Of a DNA stretch of 64,000 nucleotides, positions 8,367-18,200 are shown in pieces. The position numbers and the translations under genes were made by a program. Numbering within the stretch: the stretch's first letter is position 1; the number at the start of each line of letters is the position of its first letter. The stretch is from contig NZ_JABX01000006.1 of NCBI RefSeq assembly GCF_001469165.1, positions 124,001 through 188,000 of the forward strand. Reading direction: 5' to 3'. Origin of the DNA: Thiohalocapsa sp. ML1. GTDB taxonomy: Bacteria; Pseudomonadota; Gammaproteobacteria; Chromatiales; Chromatiaceae. The notes beneath the pieces were generated by a model that saw nothing but the letters and a program-made list of their open reading frames with translations, had not been told where the DNA came from and did not search any database.

Positions 8367-10418
8367 CTACTTGCGGCTTGCCAGCGAAAAGGCCGTCCCG
8401 CCTTCGGTCAATTCCTGCGCAATGGTCGAAAAGGCCTCCGTCAGCCCTTCAAGGCTCGTGAAGATGCTGCCCTGGTCGGTGGAGGCGATGGCGTCGAGGA
8501 AGCCTTGATCGACGCCGCCGAAGCCGATGGCGATGATGTCGATGCCGGCCTTGTGGCAGCGCTTCGCGCGATCGATCGCCAAGCCTTGGTTGGACCAGAC
8601 GCCATCGGCCAATACAAGCTGGTACTTGGTGCCGGAGACCGCGGACATGGTATTGAGCGCTTGGTCGAATGGATGCGCCCCATTACCGTAGCCCACTGAC
8701 CCGATCTCCAGCCGATCGATGGCGTGACCCAGCTTGCGCGCGTCCTGGCAGAGCGGGCAAACGGTGTCCACGCGATCCGCGACGACCATGATGCCCACCG
8801 ACGCATGGGTCAGATCGAGATTGCGGACAAACTCATGGGCGGCTCGCTGGGCTTCGGCCAGAGGCTCCCCGGCCATGGAGCCGGACAGGTCGAACGTGAG
8901 AAAGACGCTGATGTGCTGCGGCTGCGGCTCGCTCGGTGGCGGCAGCAGGAAGCGCTCCGGCACATCGTCCGGCAGCGGCTCGACCTTCATCGCGAGTTGC
9001 GGGCCGCCGCGCAGTTGTGCGGACACCTTGACGGTGCCGCTCAGGTCGTAGGCATAGTCGATGTCGACGATGGCCTCGCCGCGCTGTCCGGCGAGGGGAA
9101 TCTCGGCGCTGTAGAGACCGAGAAAGGTCGGCTCATCGGGGCGGACACTCTCGCCCTGGGTCATGAAGATCTCGAGGCGGTTGCCGCGGCCGAGGCGAAA
9201 GCGGAACGGCCGGCGCTCCGTGCTCGGTATGTCGCGGTTCTTCGGCAGGATGATGCTGTTGATGTAGGCGGTCCGATCCTGGTTCTCCGCGATCATCCCC
9301 AAGCTGTGGTTCGTCACGTCCACTGCCCGGCGCCCGCCGATACTGAATTGCGCCGTATTGGGTCGGTGCTGTGCGGCAAGCAGTGCTGCACCGCGCGCGA
9401 CGGCCTCGTCGACGTTCACGCCCGTCATCGGCTCCTGCCCGAGCTTGCGCCGGATGAAGTCGTGCACCATGGGCATGCGGGTCGATCCGCCGACGAGCAG
9501 GATGCCGTCGAGGCACTCCGCGCGGATATCCATGTCGTCGAGCAGGGTCTCCGTCAACCAGGTCGTGCGCTCCGTGAGGTCGGCTGAAATCGACTCGAAT
9601 TCGGCGCGCTCGATTGCGTAGCGACCGCGATGTCCGCCATGCGCGATGCCGATGATTGCACGCTGCGCCTGAGTCAGGCGTTTCTTCGCCTGCTCCGCCT
9701 CGACGAAGAGATCTGCGCGAGTGGCTGCATCCTCAAAGGGATCACGGCCAAACTCGTCCTCGAAGCGCTTGGCGGCCCATTCGACCAGCCGATCATCCCA
9801 ATCCTTGCCGCCGAGCTCGTGATCGCCGACCGAATTCAGGACGCGAATCTCATCCGCATCGATCCGCAGCAGGGTCAGATCAAAGGTCCCGCCGCCAAGA
9901 TCATAAACCAGGAGCGTCTTGCCGGAATCCGCGGCACCTTGGCGCAGCCCGTAAGCGATTGCCGCAGCCGTCGGCTCATTGACGAGCTGCAGCAGCTCCA
10001 ATCCGGCCTGCTCCGCGGCCCTGCGCGTCGCCTCGCGGTGCGGGTTGCGGAAATAGGCGGGCACGGTGACAACCGCCTTGGCGACCCGCGCGCCGAGCGC
10101 ACGCTCTGCCTGCTCCCGCAACCGCGCGAGCAGCAGGGCGGAGAGATCGACCGGGGTCCAATCGCGCCCTTGTGCAGAGAAGAGGAAGTTGGCATCGCCC
10201 ATGTGCCGCTTGAAGAAAGCGGCGGTCTCCCCTTGCCCAACCGCTTGCAACGCCTTGGCCTCGGCACCGATGACGATACGCTCGGGTAGAAAGCAGATGA
10301 CCGACGGCGTCGTCGAGTCTCCCGCGGCGTCGGCGATGACGCGGACTTGGTCATGACGCTCGGCAACCGCAACGACCGAGTTCGTGGTTCCGAGGTCTAT
10401 ACCGATGGGTTTGCTCAT
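8367..10418 (-). CDS. Hsp70-vWA fusion protein (683 aa)
   Basis: The ATG at 10418 lies 8 bases after the stop of the preceding dnaK-like gene. Residues 1-380 form a full Hsp70 ATPase: IGIDLGTTNSV, VYDLGGGTFD, GGSTRMP. A short beta substrate-binding-like region follows (about 390-490). From about residue 500 there is a von Willebrand factor A domain with an intact MIDAS start, DLSGSMAGE (DxSxS), running to the C-terminus. The usual helical lid of DnaK is absent and appears replaced by the vWA domain. Hsp70 domains bind and release clients with ATP; the vWA domain would add metal-dependent protein binding. It clusters with a second Hsp70 and a GrpE homologue, so the nucleotide exchange factor may serve both. 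Confidence 0.82.
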   Translation of the reverse strand: MSKPIGIDLGTTNSVVAVAERHDQVRVIADAAGDSTTPSVICFLPERIVIGAEAKALQAVGQGETAAFFKRHMGDANFLFSAQGRDWTPVDLSALLLARLREQAERALGARVAKAVVTVPAYFRNPHREATRRAAEQAGLELLQLVNEPTAAAIAYGLRQGAADSGKTLLVYDLGGGTFDLTLLRIDADEIRVLNSVGDHELGGKDWDDRLVEWAAKRFEDEFGRDPFEDAATRADLFVEAEQAKKRLTQAQRAIIGIAHGGHRGRYAIERAEFESISADLTERTTWLTETLLDDMDIRAECLDGILLVGGSTRMPMVHDFIRRKLGQEPMTGVNVDEAVARGAALLAAQHRPNTAQFSIGGRRAVDVTNHSLGMIAENQDRTAYINSIILPKNRDIPSTERRPFRFRLGRGNRLEIFMTQGESVRPDEPTFLGLYSAEIPLAGQRGEAIVDIDYAYDLSGTVKVSAQLRGGPQLAMKVEPLPDDVPERFLLPPPSEPQPQHISVFLTFDLSGSMAGEPLAEAQRAAHEFVRNLDLTHASVGIMVVADRVDTVCPLCQDARKLGHAIDRLEIGSVGYGNGAHPFDQALNTMSAVSGTKYQLVLADGVWSNQGLAIDRAKRCHKAGIDIIAIGFGGVDQGFLDAIASTDQGSIFTSLEGLTEAFSTIAQELTEGGTAFSLASRK

Positions 10419-10426
10419 GTCGCGCC

Positions 10427-12097
10427 TCAGCTGACCTTCATCGCGAGGGCGCGGCTTCTGGCCGCCGCGACCGCTTCCTCCGAAAGAATGCTCTTGGTCG
10501 TGAATTCGGCACGCACCTCCCGGTGCGTCGTGGGGTCCCGGCCGTGCACCTTCAGCAATCCGTCGGACGTGAGCTCGAACGTCACCTCGATCGGAGATCC
10601 CTGCGGCAGTGCGTGCACGAACTCCAACTGGGCCTCGCCGAGCAGCACGCATTGCGCCTCGGGGTCGAGCAGCACCTCGGCGTCCTTGCGTTGATCCAGA
10701 TTCTCGAAAACCTCCAGGCTTGCGGCGGTTTGCGCTTCTTCGTGGGTCTGAAAGGCGCGGGTAATGCTCCTCGGCACCTGATCGTCGACATAGACCAAGT
10801 TCGTGACACCGACGCGGCCGCTGGCGTCGATGACCTTGAGTCCGAAGCTCTTCGAGCTGACATTGATGACCTCGGTGTCGACCAAGCGCTTCAGGCCCGG
10901 CAGGGCGAGGCCGTGCGCCTCGGCCACCTGCTGTTTCGCCTGTTCCCGCATGGCTGCGGAGGCGCCCTCGGTGCTTTCGTCTGCACCCTGCGAGCCCGAC
11001 AGCTCGCTGATGCGGATCTCGATTTCATCGTTCAGTTGGCAGCGATAGCCGAACAGCGCGGCACCCTTGGCGACGATCTGATTCGGATCGAGGCGCTTGA
11101 CCTCGGTGCCGGCGAGCTCCCGCTCGACGCGCTCCTTGACCTGCGGCATATAGGTCGAGCCCCCGACCAGCAGCAGTGTATCGATGCGGTCGAAGCCTTT
11201 GCTCGCGGCGCGTTTCAGGAGGTCCCGCGTCAGCGAGATTGTCTGCTCCAGGCGTCCGGCGGTAATCTCATTGAAACGCTCGCGTGTCAGCTCGACGGTG
11301 GCGCGCTCCGACTCGAACTGTACACGCTGCTGATGGCTTTCGCGTGAGGTCAGTGTCTTTTTGCAGCGTTCTGCGTCGAGCAGCAGCTCTTGGTAAGTCT
11401 CTGGATCGCTGACGACGCGATCGGCGGCTATGCCCGTTTGCGTCTCGAACTCCTGGGCCAGGTAGCTGACGATATCGCTGTCCCAATCCTTGCCGCCGAG
11501 CTCCCTCTCTCCGCCCGTTGCGATGACCTCGATGCGACCCTCGCGCACATCGATCAAAGTAACGTCGAAAGTCCCGCCGCCGAGATCGTACACCAAGACG
11601 CTTTGCGGCCGGTCGAGATCAATGCCGTACGCGATCGCCGCTGCCGTGGGCTCCGGGATGACATAGCGGACGTTGAGCCCCGCGATGGCGCCGGCCTGTC
11701 TGGTGGCTTCCTTCTCATTGGTGCCGAAATACGCGGGGCAGGTGATTACGACATCTTCGACCGTCTCTCCGGTTTCGCCTGCCGCGTCGTTCGCAAGCTT
11801 CTGCAGGATCTTCGCGGAGATCTCCTGGGGCTTATAGCACTGCTTGAAGACCTCAAACTCCCACTCCGCGTCACCCATCGCGCGCTTCACTGACTCGACG
11901 ACGCGATCGGGGTAGAGATGCGCAACATCCTTTGCGTGCTGCCCCACCACGATGCTGTCTTCGCTCTCAAAGAAGACCACGGAGGGCGTGGTCGACTCGC
12001 CCTCAGCATTGGGGATGACCACGGGCTTGCCGTGCTCGTCCACCCAGGAGATACAGGAGTAGGTGGTTCCCAAATCGATACCGAAGACCTTTTTCAT
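10427..12097 (-). CDS. DnaK-like Hsp70 chaperone, lidless paralogue (556 aa)
   Basis: The likely start is the ATG at 12097, giving MKKVFGIDLGTTYSC; upstream residues in frame are not Hsp70-like. All Hsp70 ATPase signatures are present: IDLGTTYS near residue 7, VYDLGGGTFDVT near 190, LLVGGSTYMP near 325. At 556 residues it is shorter than housekeeping DnaK (about 640), and the C-terminal lid and EEVD-type tail are missing. It follows the GrpE-like gene by 159 bases and precedes the Hsp70-vWA gene by 8. The context makes it a dedicated chaperone of this conflict-type operon rather than the cell's main DnaK. Confidence 0.85.
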   Translation of the reverse strand: MKKVFGIDLGTTYSCISWVDEHGKPVVIPNAEGESTTPSVVFFESEDSIVVGQHAKDVAHLYPDRVVESVKRAMGDAEWEFEVFKQCYKPQEISAKILQKLANDAAGETGETVEDVVITCPAYFGTNEKEATRQAGAIAGLNVRYVIPEPTAAAIAYGIDLDRPQSVLVYDLGGGTFDVTLIDVREGRIEVIATGGERELGGKDWDSDIVSYLAQEFETQTGIAADRVVSDPETYQELLLDAERCKKTLTSRESHQQRVQFESERATVELTRERFNEITAGRLEQTISLTRDLLKRAASKGFDRIDTLLLVGGSTYMPQVKERVERELAGTEVKRLDPNQIVAKGAALFGYRCQLNDEIEIRISELSGSQGADESTEGASAAMREQAKQQVAEAHGLALPGLKRLVDTEVINVSSKSFGLKVIDASGRVGVTNLVYVDDQVPRSITRAFQTHEEAQTAASLEVFENLDQRKDAEVLLDPEAQCVLLGEAQLEFVHALPQGSPIEVTFELTSDGLLKVHGRDPTTHREVRAEFTTKSILSEEAVAAARSRALAMKVS

Positions 12098-12256
12098 GGC
12101 GCTGCTGCCTGCTGTATTGATTGCTGAACCGGTGGGGAGGCACAAAGCGTGTGGTTCGCGCCGGTGTGCCGACGCCGCGGCCGCGAAATGGCCTCGTGGT
12201 CTGTCGCTCATCGGCGAGACCCGACGAATGCACTAAAGCTGCGCCGATCGTCATCG

Positions 12257-12985
12257 CTACCGCTCGGCTGGCGTCACTGTTCCGCTTTCCGGTGCCGGCC
12301 GGTCGGGCTCTTCGTAGTCCGCCGCGGAAGCTTCCGGGGCAGGGCCGTCGCGGCTGCCGGGTGGCTGCTGACTCGCCGTGGAATCCTGTGCGTGCACAGC
12401 AGGCGTGGGCGGCGCGGAGGCTTGCGTGTCGGAAACTGACGACTGAAACGCGTCGGGCTGCTCGCGCAGCCGATAGACGCTGACATGCTCTTTTCGCAGC
12501 AAGATTCTTCCGTATTCGAAACCGGCGCGGAGACGTGCGGCGATCCTGCCGTCGGCGGCCGGATCGTCGCAGTGCTCTACGACGGCCGCAAACTGCCGCA
12601 TGGGATCGAACGGCACGCCCGGTGCGGCAGCGTCGAGACGCGAGACGCCGCTGTCGAGCAGCAGCAGCTCGATGTCTTCCGCCAAACTCCGGAGGGTCGC
12701 CGAGACTTGCTCGGGCGTCGGTGCGGGGCGACGGTCGGGCAGCTCGTCTGCCAGCTTGAGGGCGTCGGAGCTGATGCGGATCAGTCTGGTGAAGATCGGG
12801 CGCAAGGCGGCGCCGATGAGATCTCGCTTGTGCTCCTGAAGCTCGGCGTGCAGCCGCTCGATCTGCTGTTCCTTGAACGAATCGTACTTCAGCTTGTCCT
12901 CGAAGCCCCTAGCCAAAGCTTCGATCGCCTGCGCGATGTGCCGCAGTCTGTCGTCGGGGGAGCTGGCGCCGGCTTCGGGGTCCAT
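12257..12985 (-). CDS. GrpE-like nucleotide exchange factor (242 aa)
   Basis: An N-terminal long helix (residues 10-60, charged and coiled-coil-like) is followed by FDPMRQFAAVVE and a closing GFEYGRILLRKEHVSVYR near residue 160. This is the normal helix-then-beta-wing order of GrpE, and the closing motif corresponds to the GrpE signature ending in Vxv. The last 65 residues are Pro/Ala/Glu-rich and probably disordered, which is not usual for GrpE. It is the first gene of the minus-strand chaperone operon, directly upstream of two Hsp70 genes, so it is probably their exchange factor. Confidence 0.72.
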   Translation of the reverse strand: MDPEAGASSPDDRLRHIAQAIEALARGFEDKLKYDSFKEQQIERLHAELQEHKRDLIGAALRPIFTRLIRISSDALKLADELPDRRPAPTPEQVSATLRSLAEDIELLLLDSGVSRLDAAAPGVPFDPMRQFAAVVEHCDDPAADGRIAARLRAGFEYGRILLRKEHVSVYRLREQPDAFQSSVSDTQASAPPTPAVHAQDSTASQQPPGSRDGPAPEASAADYEEPDRPAPESGTVTPAER

Positions 12986-13137
12986 GGGCTGCGAGGCCTC
13001 GCGTGTCGTCGGAACGGGAAGGATACCAAGGACGCAGAGTGCGAGTGGTCAGAATCGACCGATGGCCGGTGTAGGAAAAGGCGACAGCGGGACGCGGCGA
13101 GCACCAGGAGGTACGCGCGGGGCGGGACAGCATGACC

Positions 13138-13290
13138 TGTGCCGCTCCTGACTCATTTCCCGCATGGCGGCGAAGTTGTTTACGGCGAGCAGCTCCGGTT
13201 GGTGGGGCACAGCGAAGGCTGGTGTCGTCCTTAACCAGTGGCACGACACGCTGGCGAACATCGGCGTCGCGCGCTCTGCTGGCCATTGCG
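13138..13290 (-). pseudogene. Decayed C-terminal fragment of a TIR/Roco gene
   Basis: Read on the minus strand, one frame gives RQRVVPLVKDDTSLR and another gives HQPELLAVNNFAAMREMSQER. These match, in the same order, RRRIVPLVQDDLSLR and RQPELLAQDDFAAVRALIRER at the C-terminus of the intact Roco-TIR gene at 15220-18351. The nucleotide similarity is visible directly (compare 13140-13285 with 15230-15300 and 15500-15545). About 200 bases between the two motifs are deleted and the frame is broken. No start or full domain remains. The rest of 12986-13616 shows no other gene I can support. Confidence 0.7.
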
Positions 13291-13616
13291 CCGAGACCAC
13301 GCTGGCGCCGGTGAAGTTGACGGCAAACAGGCGGCGCTTGCTGCTCGGCGTGTCTCCACAGGCCCCACGGAAGCCGCGCGCGGACGTGCCGATCAGTCGC
13401 CCGGTGGCAAGCCAGACGGCTCGACAGACTCGCTCGCGGCTTGAACCTGGCGAAGAGGCCCAAGTAGCGCATGTTGAGGATCATTGGCCGCGAGAGTGGC
13501 GTGCGTGTTGACCAGTCGCGCAAAGAATAAAGAGGGCCGGACCTTGGGGGCGGGCGCTCTGTCCGCGACCGCGGGTCGTGCCGGGGCGGCTGCGGCGGGG
13601 CTTGCCGGTCTCCCGC

Positions 13617-13808
13617 TCAGCCCTGGCTCGCGCGTCGCGCCGCGTTCAAGGCCTGCTGAAGCGTCAGCGCCGGCGCATGCGGGTCCCAGTCCTGCTGGCC
13701 GAGCCGTTGGCTTGCCTGATACAGGCGCTCGGTGACCGGGATCAACACGTTGTTGGAGCTCTCGGGGATCTGGTCTTCTCTGCGAATCGGCTCCGACTTT
13801 GTGCTCAT
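13617..13808 (-). CDS. Small hypothetical protein (63 aa)
   Basis: The ATG at 13808 has a good ribosome site, AGGAGAGG, upstream, which favours it over longer in-frame starts. The product is hydrophilic, with an N-terminal MSTKSEPIRRED and C-terminal ALTLQQALNAARRASQG, which may be a short helix. There is no membrane segment or signal peptide. I do not recognise the family. It lies between the TIR/Roco relic and the NERD gene, on the same strand as both, and could be the surviving part of a larger unit. Confidence 0.4.
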   Translation of the reverse strand: MSTKSEPIRREDQIPESSNNVLIPVTERLYQASQRLGQQDWDPHAPALTLQQALNAARRASQG

Positions 13809-14174
13809 GGGCGCCTCTCCTGGTTGTGGATCGCGCAGGAAACATGCGCGCTGTTCAGCAACGTGGATCGGAAATTTCATGCTCGCTCGAACGTGCGGGC
13901 GGCTCCGAGGCAGGTAAGCTGGACCATAACGCTGTCGTGAGGCAGCGAACAGAGATGCGCGCGCCCCACATTGCCCGCGCGGCCAGCGCTATCTTGCCGT
14001 CCGGGGCGGGTACTGCCGGCAGAGCCGGCGAATGCGGTGCCGAGGCAGAGCCTCGGCACCAGCGCGAGGGGCGCGGGAGCGGCCGGGGATGCGTTCCGGT
14101 GCAGGATCCGTTGATCGACAAGACGAGCAGGCGGGGCTTGCCTGGCGCGGCGGGGCTGGTGCTGCTGTCGCCGG
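13809..14174. other. Intergenic stretch with one palindromic repeat
   Basis: There are 366 bases between the 63-residue gene and the NERD gene. No coding region is supported. It contains an 11-bp perfect palindrome at 14036-14060, GGTGCCGAGGC with loop AGA, also found at 22391-22415. Confidence 0.6.
14036..14060. repeat. Palindromic element, GGTGCCGAGGC type
   Basis: A perfect 11-bp inverted repeat (GGTGCCGAGGC, loop AGA, GCCTCGGCACC). A second copy at 22391-22415 has the complementary loop TCT, so the two lie in opposite orientation. It may also act as a terminator for the NERD gene on the minus strand, though no T-run follows. Confidence 0.7.
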
Positions 14175-15101
14175 TCACCGCTTGGCCGGGCCTTTGGCAT
14201 CGGCGTTGCCGTCCGGCCCCGGCAGCCGGCATAGTTGCTCAACCTGGAAGGCGATGCGCTGTATGTCGGCCTTGTCGAGCGGTGCGCGGTCGCGGCCGGG
14301 CTTCAGCATGAAGCCGCTGTTCTTGGGGTTCATAGTCCAGACCTCGCTCGGGCTGGTGACCGCAACGTACCAGCCGGGCAGGGCAATGACCGGGCGCGCC
14401 TTCACGGTGATTCCCGTCGACTTGGTCAGCCGCTCCGACAGCCAACGCGCCTGGGCGGCGGCCTGCTCCGCGGTCTTGGTGTCGGTCCAGTCCGGAAAGT
14501 GCAGGGCCTTGCCGTCGAAGCTGACCCGGGCGTTATCCAGCGCGCGCCCGGTGGTGGGCTTGAGCCGGTGCTTGGTCTCGATCGCGAAAACGCCACCGGG
14601 GGCGATCACGACGTGGTCGATGTTGAAGCCCGGCGCCTGGATGTCGTGCAGCACGCGGCCGCCGCCGGCGATGACGGGCTCCAGCAATTGCGCGGTGGCC
14701 CACTCGCCGTCGCGGCCGTCGCGATAGGCCGTGATCTGCTGCGCGAGGCGGATGCCGCGGACGATGCAATACCCGAGCGTCAGGAGCAAGGTTGCGCCAT
14801 AGATCACGAGGGTCGTGGTCCAGCCGGGGGGCTTGCCGAGGGTCTCTTGCAACAAGTAAATGGCGAGCAGCATGAGGGGCAGGAACCCGATTGCAAACAG
14901 CAGGCTGCCGAGGTCCCAGCGCAGCTCTTCAATCCGCTCGGTCAGCCCGTACGCCGGCGGGCGCAGCAGCTCCGACGTGAGCGGGGAGCGGCGCTTGCGG
15001 CGGCGGTTCAGCGCTTTCCAGGTCAGTACCGCGACGAGCAACAGGAGCATCGGCAGCAGCACCACGACTACAACGGCGGCGGGGAGGAGCAGGCTGTTCA
15101 T
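14175..15101 (-). CDS. NERD-domain membrane protein (308 aa)
   Basis: The ATG at 15101 starts MNSLLLPAAVVVV, a strong membrane segment (residues 5-28), and two more hydrophobic segments follow near 70-95 and 97-120. The cytoplasmic part begins with GEWATAQLLE and contains FNIDHVVIAPGGVFAIETKH near residues 165-185, the D...ExK core of the NERD (nuclease-related) domain. NERD domains are restriction-endonuclease-fold and are suspected of acting on nucleic acid. GGGGAC lies eight bases before the start. The gene lies 118 bases after the Roco-TIR gene on the same strand, within what looks like a defence region. Substrate and role are unknown. Confidence 0.8.
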   Translation of the reverse strand: MNSLLLPAAVVVVVLLPMLLLLVAVLTWKALNRRRKRRSPLTSELLRPPAYGLTERIEELRWDLGSLLFAIGFLPLMLLAIYLLQETLGKPPGWTTTLVIYGATLLLTLGYCIVRGIRLAQQITAYRDGRDGEWATAQLLEPVIAGGGRVLHDIQAPGFNIDHVVIAPGGVFAIETKHRLKPTTGRALDNARVSFDGKALHFPDWTDTKTAEQAAAQARWLSERLTKSTGITVKARPVIALPGWYVAVTSPSEVWTMNPKNSGFMLKPGRDRAPLDKADIQRIAFQVEQLCRLPGPDGNADAKGPAKR

Positions 15102-15219
15102 TTGGGCTGTCCCCGGCCTGTCGGCAATGCAGGGTGCATGGCCGCGATGGTGCGCAGGCCAGTCGCGGCTGCGAGTGGTCGCGGGCCAGATCTCATCGGC
15201 CTCGGCTTGCGACGGCGGC

Positions 15220-18200
15220 TCACGCAATCCGCTCCCGAATCAGCGCCCGCACGGCCGCGAAGTCGTCCTGGGCCAGCAACTCCGGCTGACGGGGGATGAG
15301 CATGTCGTTGGCGACGGTGAGCATCTTGACGATGTCCTGGTGGAAGCCGGTAATGGCCTGCCATTCGGCGACGCCGTCCTGGCCGAGCAGGCGCAAGGCG
15401 TCGGTCATCGAGTAATTGCTGAGCAGGGCTTCGAGGCGCTGGCATTCGTGGCGCCAGTGCTCCAGGTGCGCGACGCGGTCCGGGAGGCTCCGCAGGCTGA
15501 GGTCATCCTGCACCAGCGGCACGATGCGGCGGCGGAATGCTTCATCCCGCTCGCCGGCGGCGCGCCAGATGCCGTGCAGCTCGGTCATGCAGAAGGGGGA
15601 GCGCAGATACTCCGCGCTCAGGATCACGAGCACGCAGCGGCCGGCGGCGAGCTGCTGCATGAAGCGGCGGATGCTGTCGCCCCAGTTCATCTCGTCGCGC
15701 TCGCGGATCACGCGGATGCCGTCGCGCGCGAGCAGTGCGTCGCAGAGGCGCTGCACCAGCGGGGATGCTGCCTCGCGCCGCCAGTTGTAGGAGACATAGA
15801 CCTCGGGCTGCGCCGGCGGGCTCGGCGGCGGTGCGGTGAGATGCAGCGGTGGGGGGCCGTCGGGGCCGTGGCGCTGGGGGCGTCGTGCGTGCGCCGGAGG
15901 CTCCAGGGCCGATCGGGCGGGGTCCGGGCGCGTGTCGGGCGCCCCGGGCGCGGCGCGCTCCAGCCGACCGGCCCAGCCGTGGTGCTCGTTCAGCTCGCCG
16001 ATGCGCTCGATCAGATTCTCCAGCAGCGCGCCGGCCTGCTCGCCCTTCGTGCGCAGGGCGAGCCGGCCGCCGTGGCCCTCGGCGTCCGGCTGCTCGTCGA
16101 TCTCCGCGGCCGAGTCGGTGCGGGCGTCGTACAGGGACAGGCCATAGCGCCAGTAGTCCGCGTCCTCGCCGGCGAGGTCGCCGAGCTTGGAGAGCACGGT
16201 GCGGGTGATGGCCGGGGTCAGGAAGGGGAAGACGAAGGCCGCCTCCGCCAACTGGCCGGTTTGGGCATCCCAGCGGTTGGCGATGCCGCGCGCCACGGTG
16301 TCCCGGGTCGGCAGCAGGTCCGGGGCGACGTACTCGGTCGCGTCGGCATCGCCGGAGCCCCGGCGATGAGCGAAGCAGATGCCGCTCTGCTCCATCAGCC
16401 CCAGCAGCACGCGCTGGTCGGCCGCGGTGAGCGGCTCGCGGTGCGCGGTGGGCCGGCCCCACAGCAGCCGGTCCAGCAGCGGCCGGGTGAAGCGGCCGGC
16501 GAGGCCGGGGCCGCGCAGGATGGCGTGGACGCCGTCCTCCCGCGTGAAGAGCGCGTAAATCTCCCGTAGGGCCCAGGACTGGTCCAGGATCATCCGGTCG
16601 CCGAAGTGGCCGGGCTGGTACCAGACCTCGCCGGCGCGGTGCAGCACCTCGGCGTAGCCGGGCGGGTCGTGCACGCCCTGCTGCTCGCACAGGGCCGCGA
16701 AGTCCGCGAAGGGCACGAGCCGGTGGCGGCGCTCGGCGGTGCCGGGCAGCGCCGCGTCGGCGTCGCGCCAGGCGCGCAGTTGGTCGCGCACCCGGAGGCG
16801 GTTGCTGCCCATCATCGGCTGGCCCTGGAGCCCGCGCAGCGCCGTCACGGCGAGCCGAAGCGCCTCCAGCAGCGCGTCGCGGCCGGTCTGGTCCTTGGCG
16901 CTGTAGCCGAGTGGCTGAAAGCAGCGCCCGTCCGCCGCCAGCGCGTGCAGGGCCGGCGAGTCGGGCGGGCTCGGGCGCCGGCCGAGGCCGCCGTCGCACT
17001 GGTTCTGGACGATCAGGAGCGGGCTCTGCGCACCGCCCAGGTGGCGCACGTAGTCGAGCCAATAGCCGAGGGGTTGGTTCTCAAACTCCAAGTCGCCGTG
17101 CTTGTGCACGCCCTGCTCGCTGTCCGGCGTCCAGAGCACGACGAAGATGGCCCGCGTGCGCATGAAGAGCGCATGGGTTCCGTGGTAGATGTCCTGCCCG
17201 CCGAAGTCCCACAGGTTCAGCAGCGCCGGCGGGCGGTCCGGCATCGGCAACTCCGCGGTGCTGACGCCGATGCCGTGGGTGGAGTCAGCGGCTTCCTCGA
17301 AGGGGAGGCCCCGCAGCCGCCGGCAGAGCTGCGTCTTGCCGATGCGGCCGTTGCCGAGGACGATGACCTTGACGTCCCGCAGGGGCTCGGCGCCGGCGGC
17401 GACATCGGCGAGGTGGGCGCGGAGGCGGGGGAGGCAGTTGTCGTCGCCGTCTTTCGAGAAACGCGAAAATACCTCTGGGGGGATATCTGACAGCAAGGAC
17501 CCATCGGTTATCTCAAGGACTTCCAGCGCTGGGGACGCGACCAGTGCCGAGGGAAGTTGCGCGATTCGCACGCAGTCGCAAAAAAGCCGCCTCAGCCGGG
17601 GCAGGGCGGCAAGCGGACGAAGATCGCTGACTTTCGTAAACGAGCATTCCAACATGGTCAATGAAATCAATGCGGCGAGGGGATCGAGGCTCAACACCTC
17701 CGTCCCCCCACAATTGAGAGTCTCCAATCTCGATAGCTTCGCCAAGGGCTGAAGATCCCTGACCCGCGTATGTCTGAAGCGCAGGTATGTCAGCGCGGTG
17801 AGTGCAGCGAGGGGGGAAAGGTTCGAGACCTCGGTGTTCCCGAGATCGAGCCAGGTCAGCGCTGTGAGTTCGGCGAGCGGAGACAGATCGAAGAGCCGGC
17901 TAGAAGAGCAGTTAAGCCAGGTCAGCGCCTTTAGCCCGGCGACCGGGGACAGGTCCGAGACGTTGGTCGTCGAGCAATTGAGCCCGGTCAGCGCCCTGAG
18001 CTCTTTGAGGGGAGATAAGTCCGAGACGCGAGTGCCCCCGAAGTTGAGCTCGGTCAGCGTCTTGAGTTCGGCGAGAGGGGACAAGTCCGCGAGGTCGGTT
18101 GCAGAGCAGTCGAGCGTGCTCAATCGCCGCAGCCGCCTGATCTCCGCAAGTCGACCCTCAATCCGGTTGTCAACTCCGTCGTGCCGCGATTTGAGTCCAC

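Noticed and set aside
12909-13523. A 204-codon minus-strand gene
   Set aside because: Only 15 residues match the Roco-TIR C-terminus; the rest is noise and the related segment continues in another frame. It is a relic.
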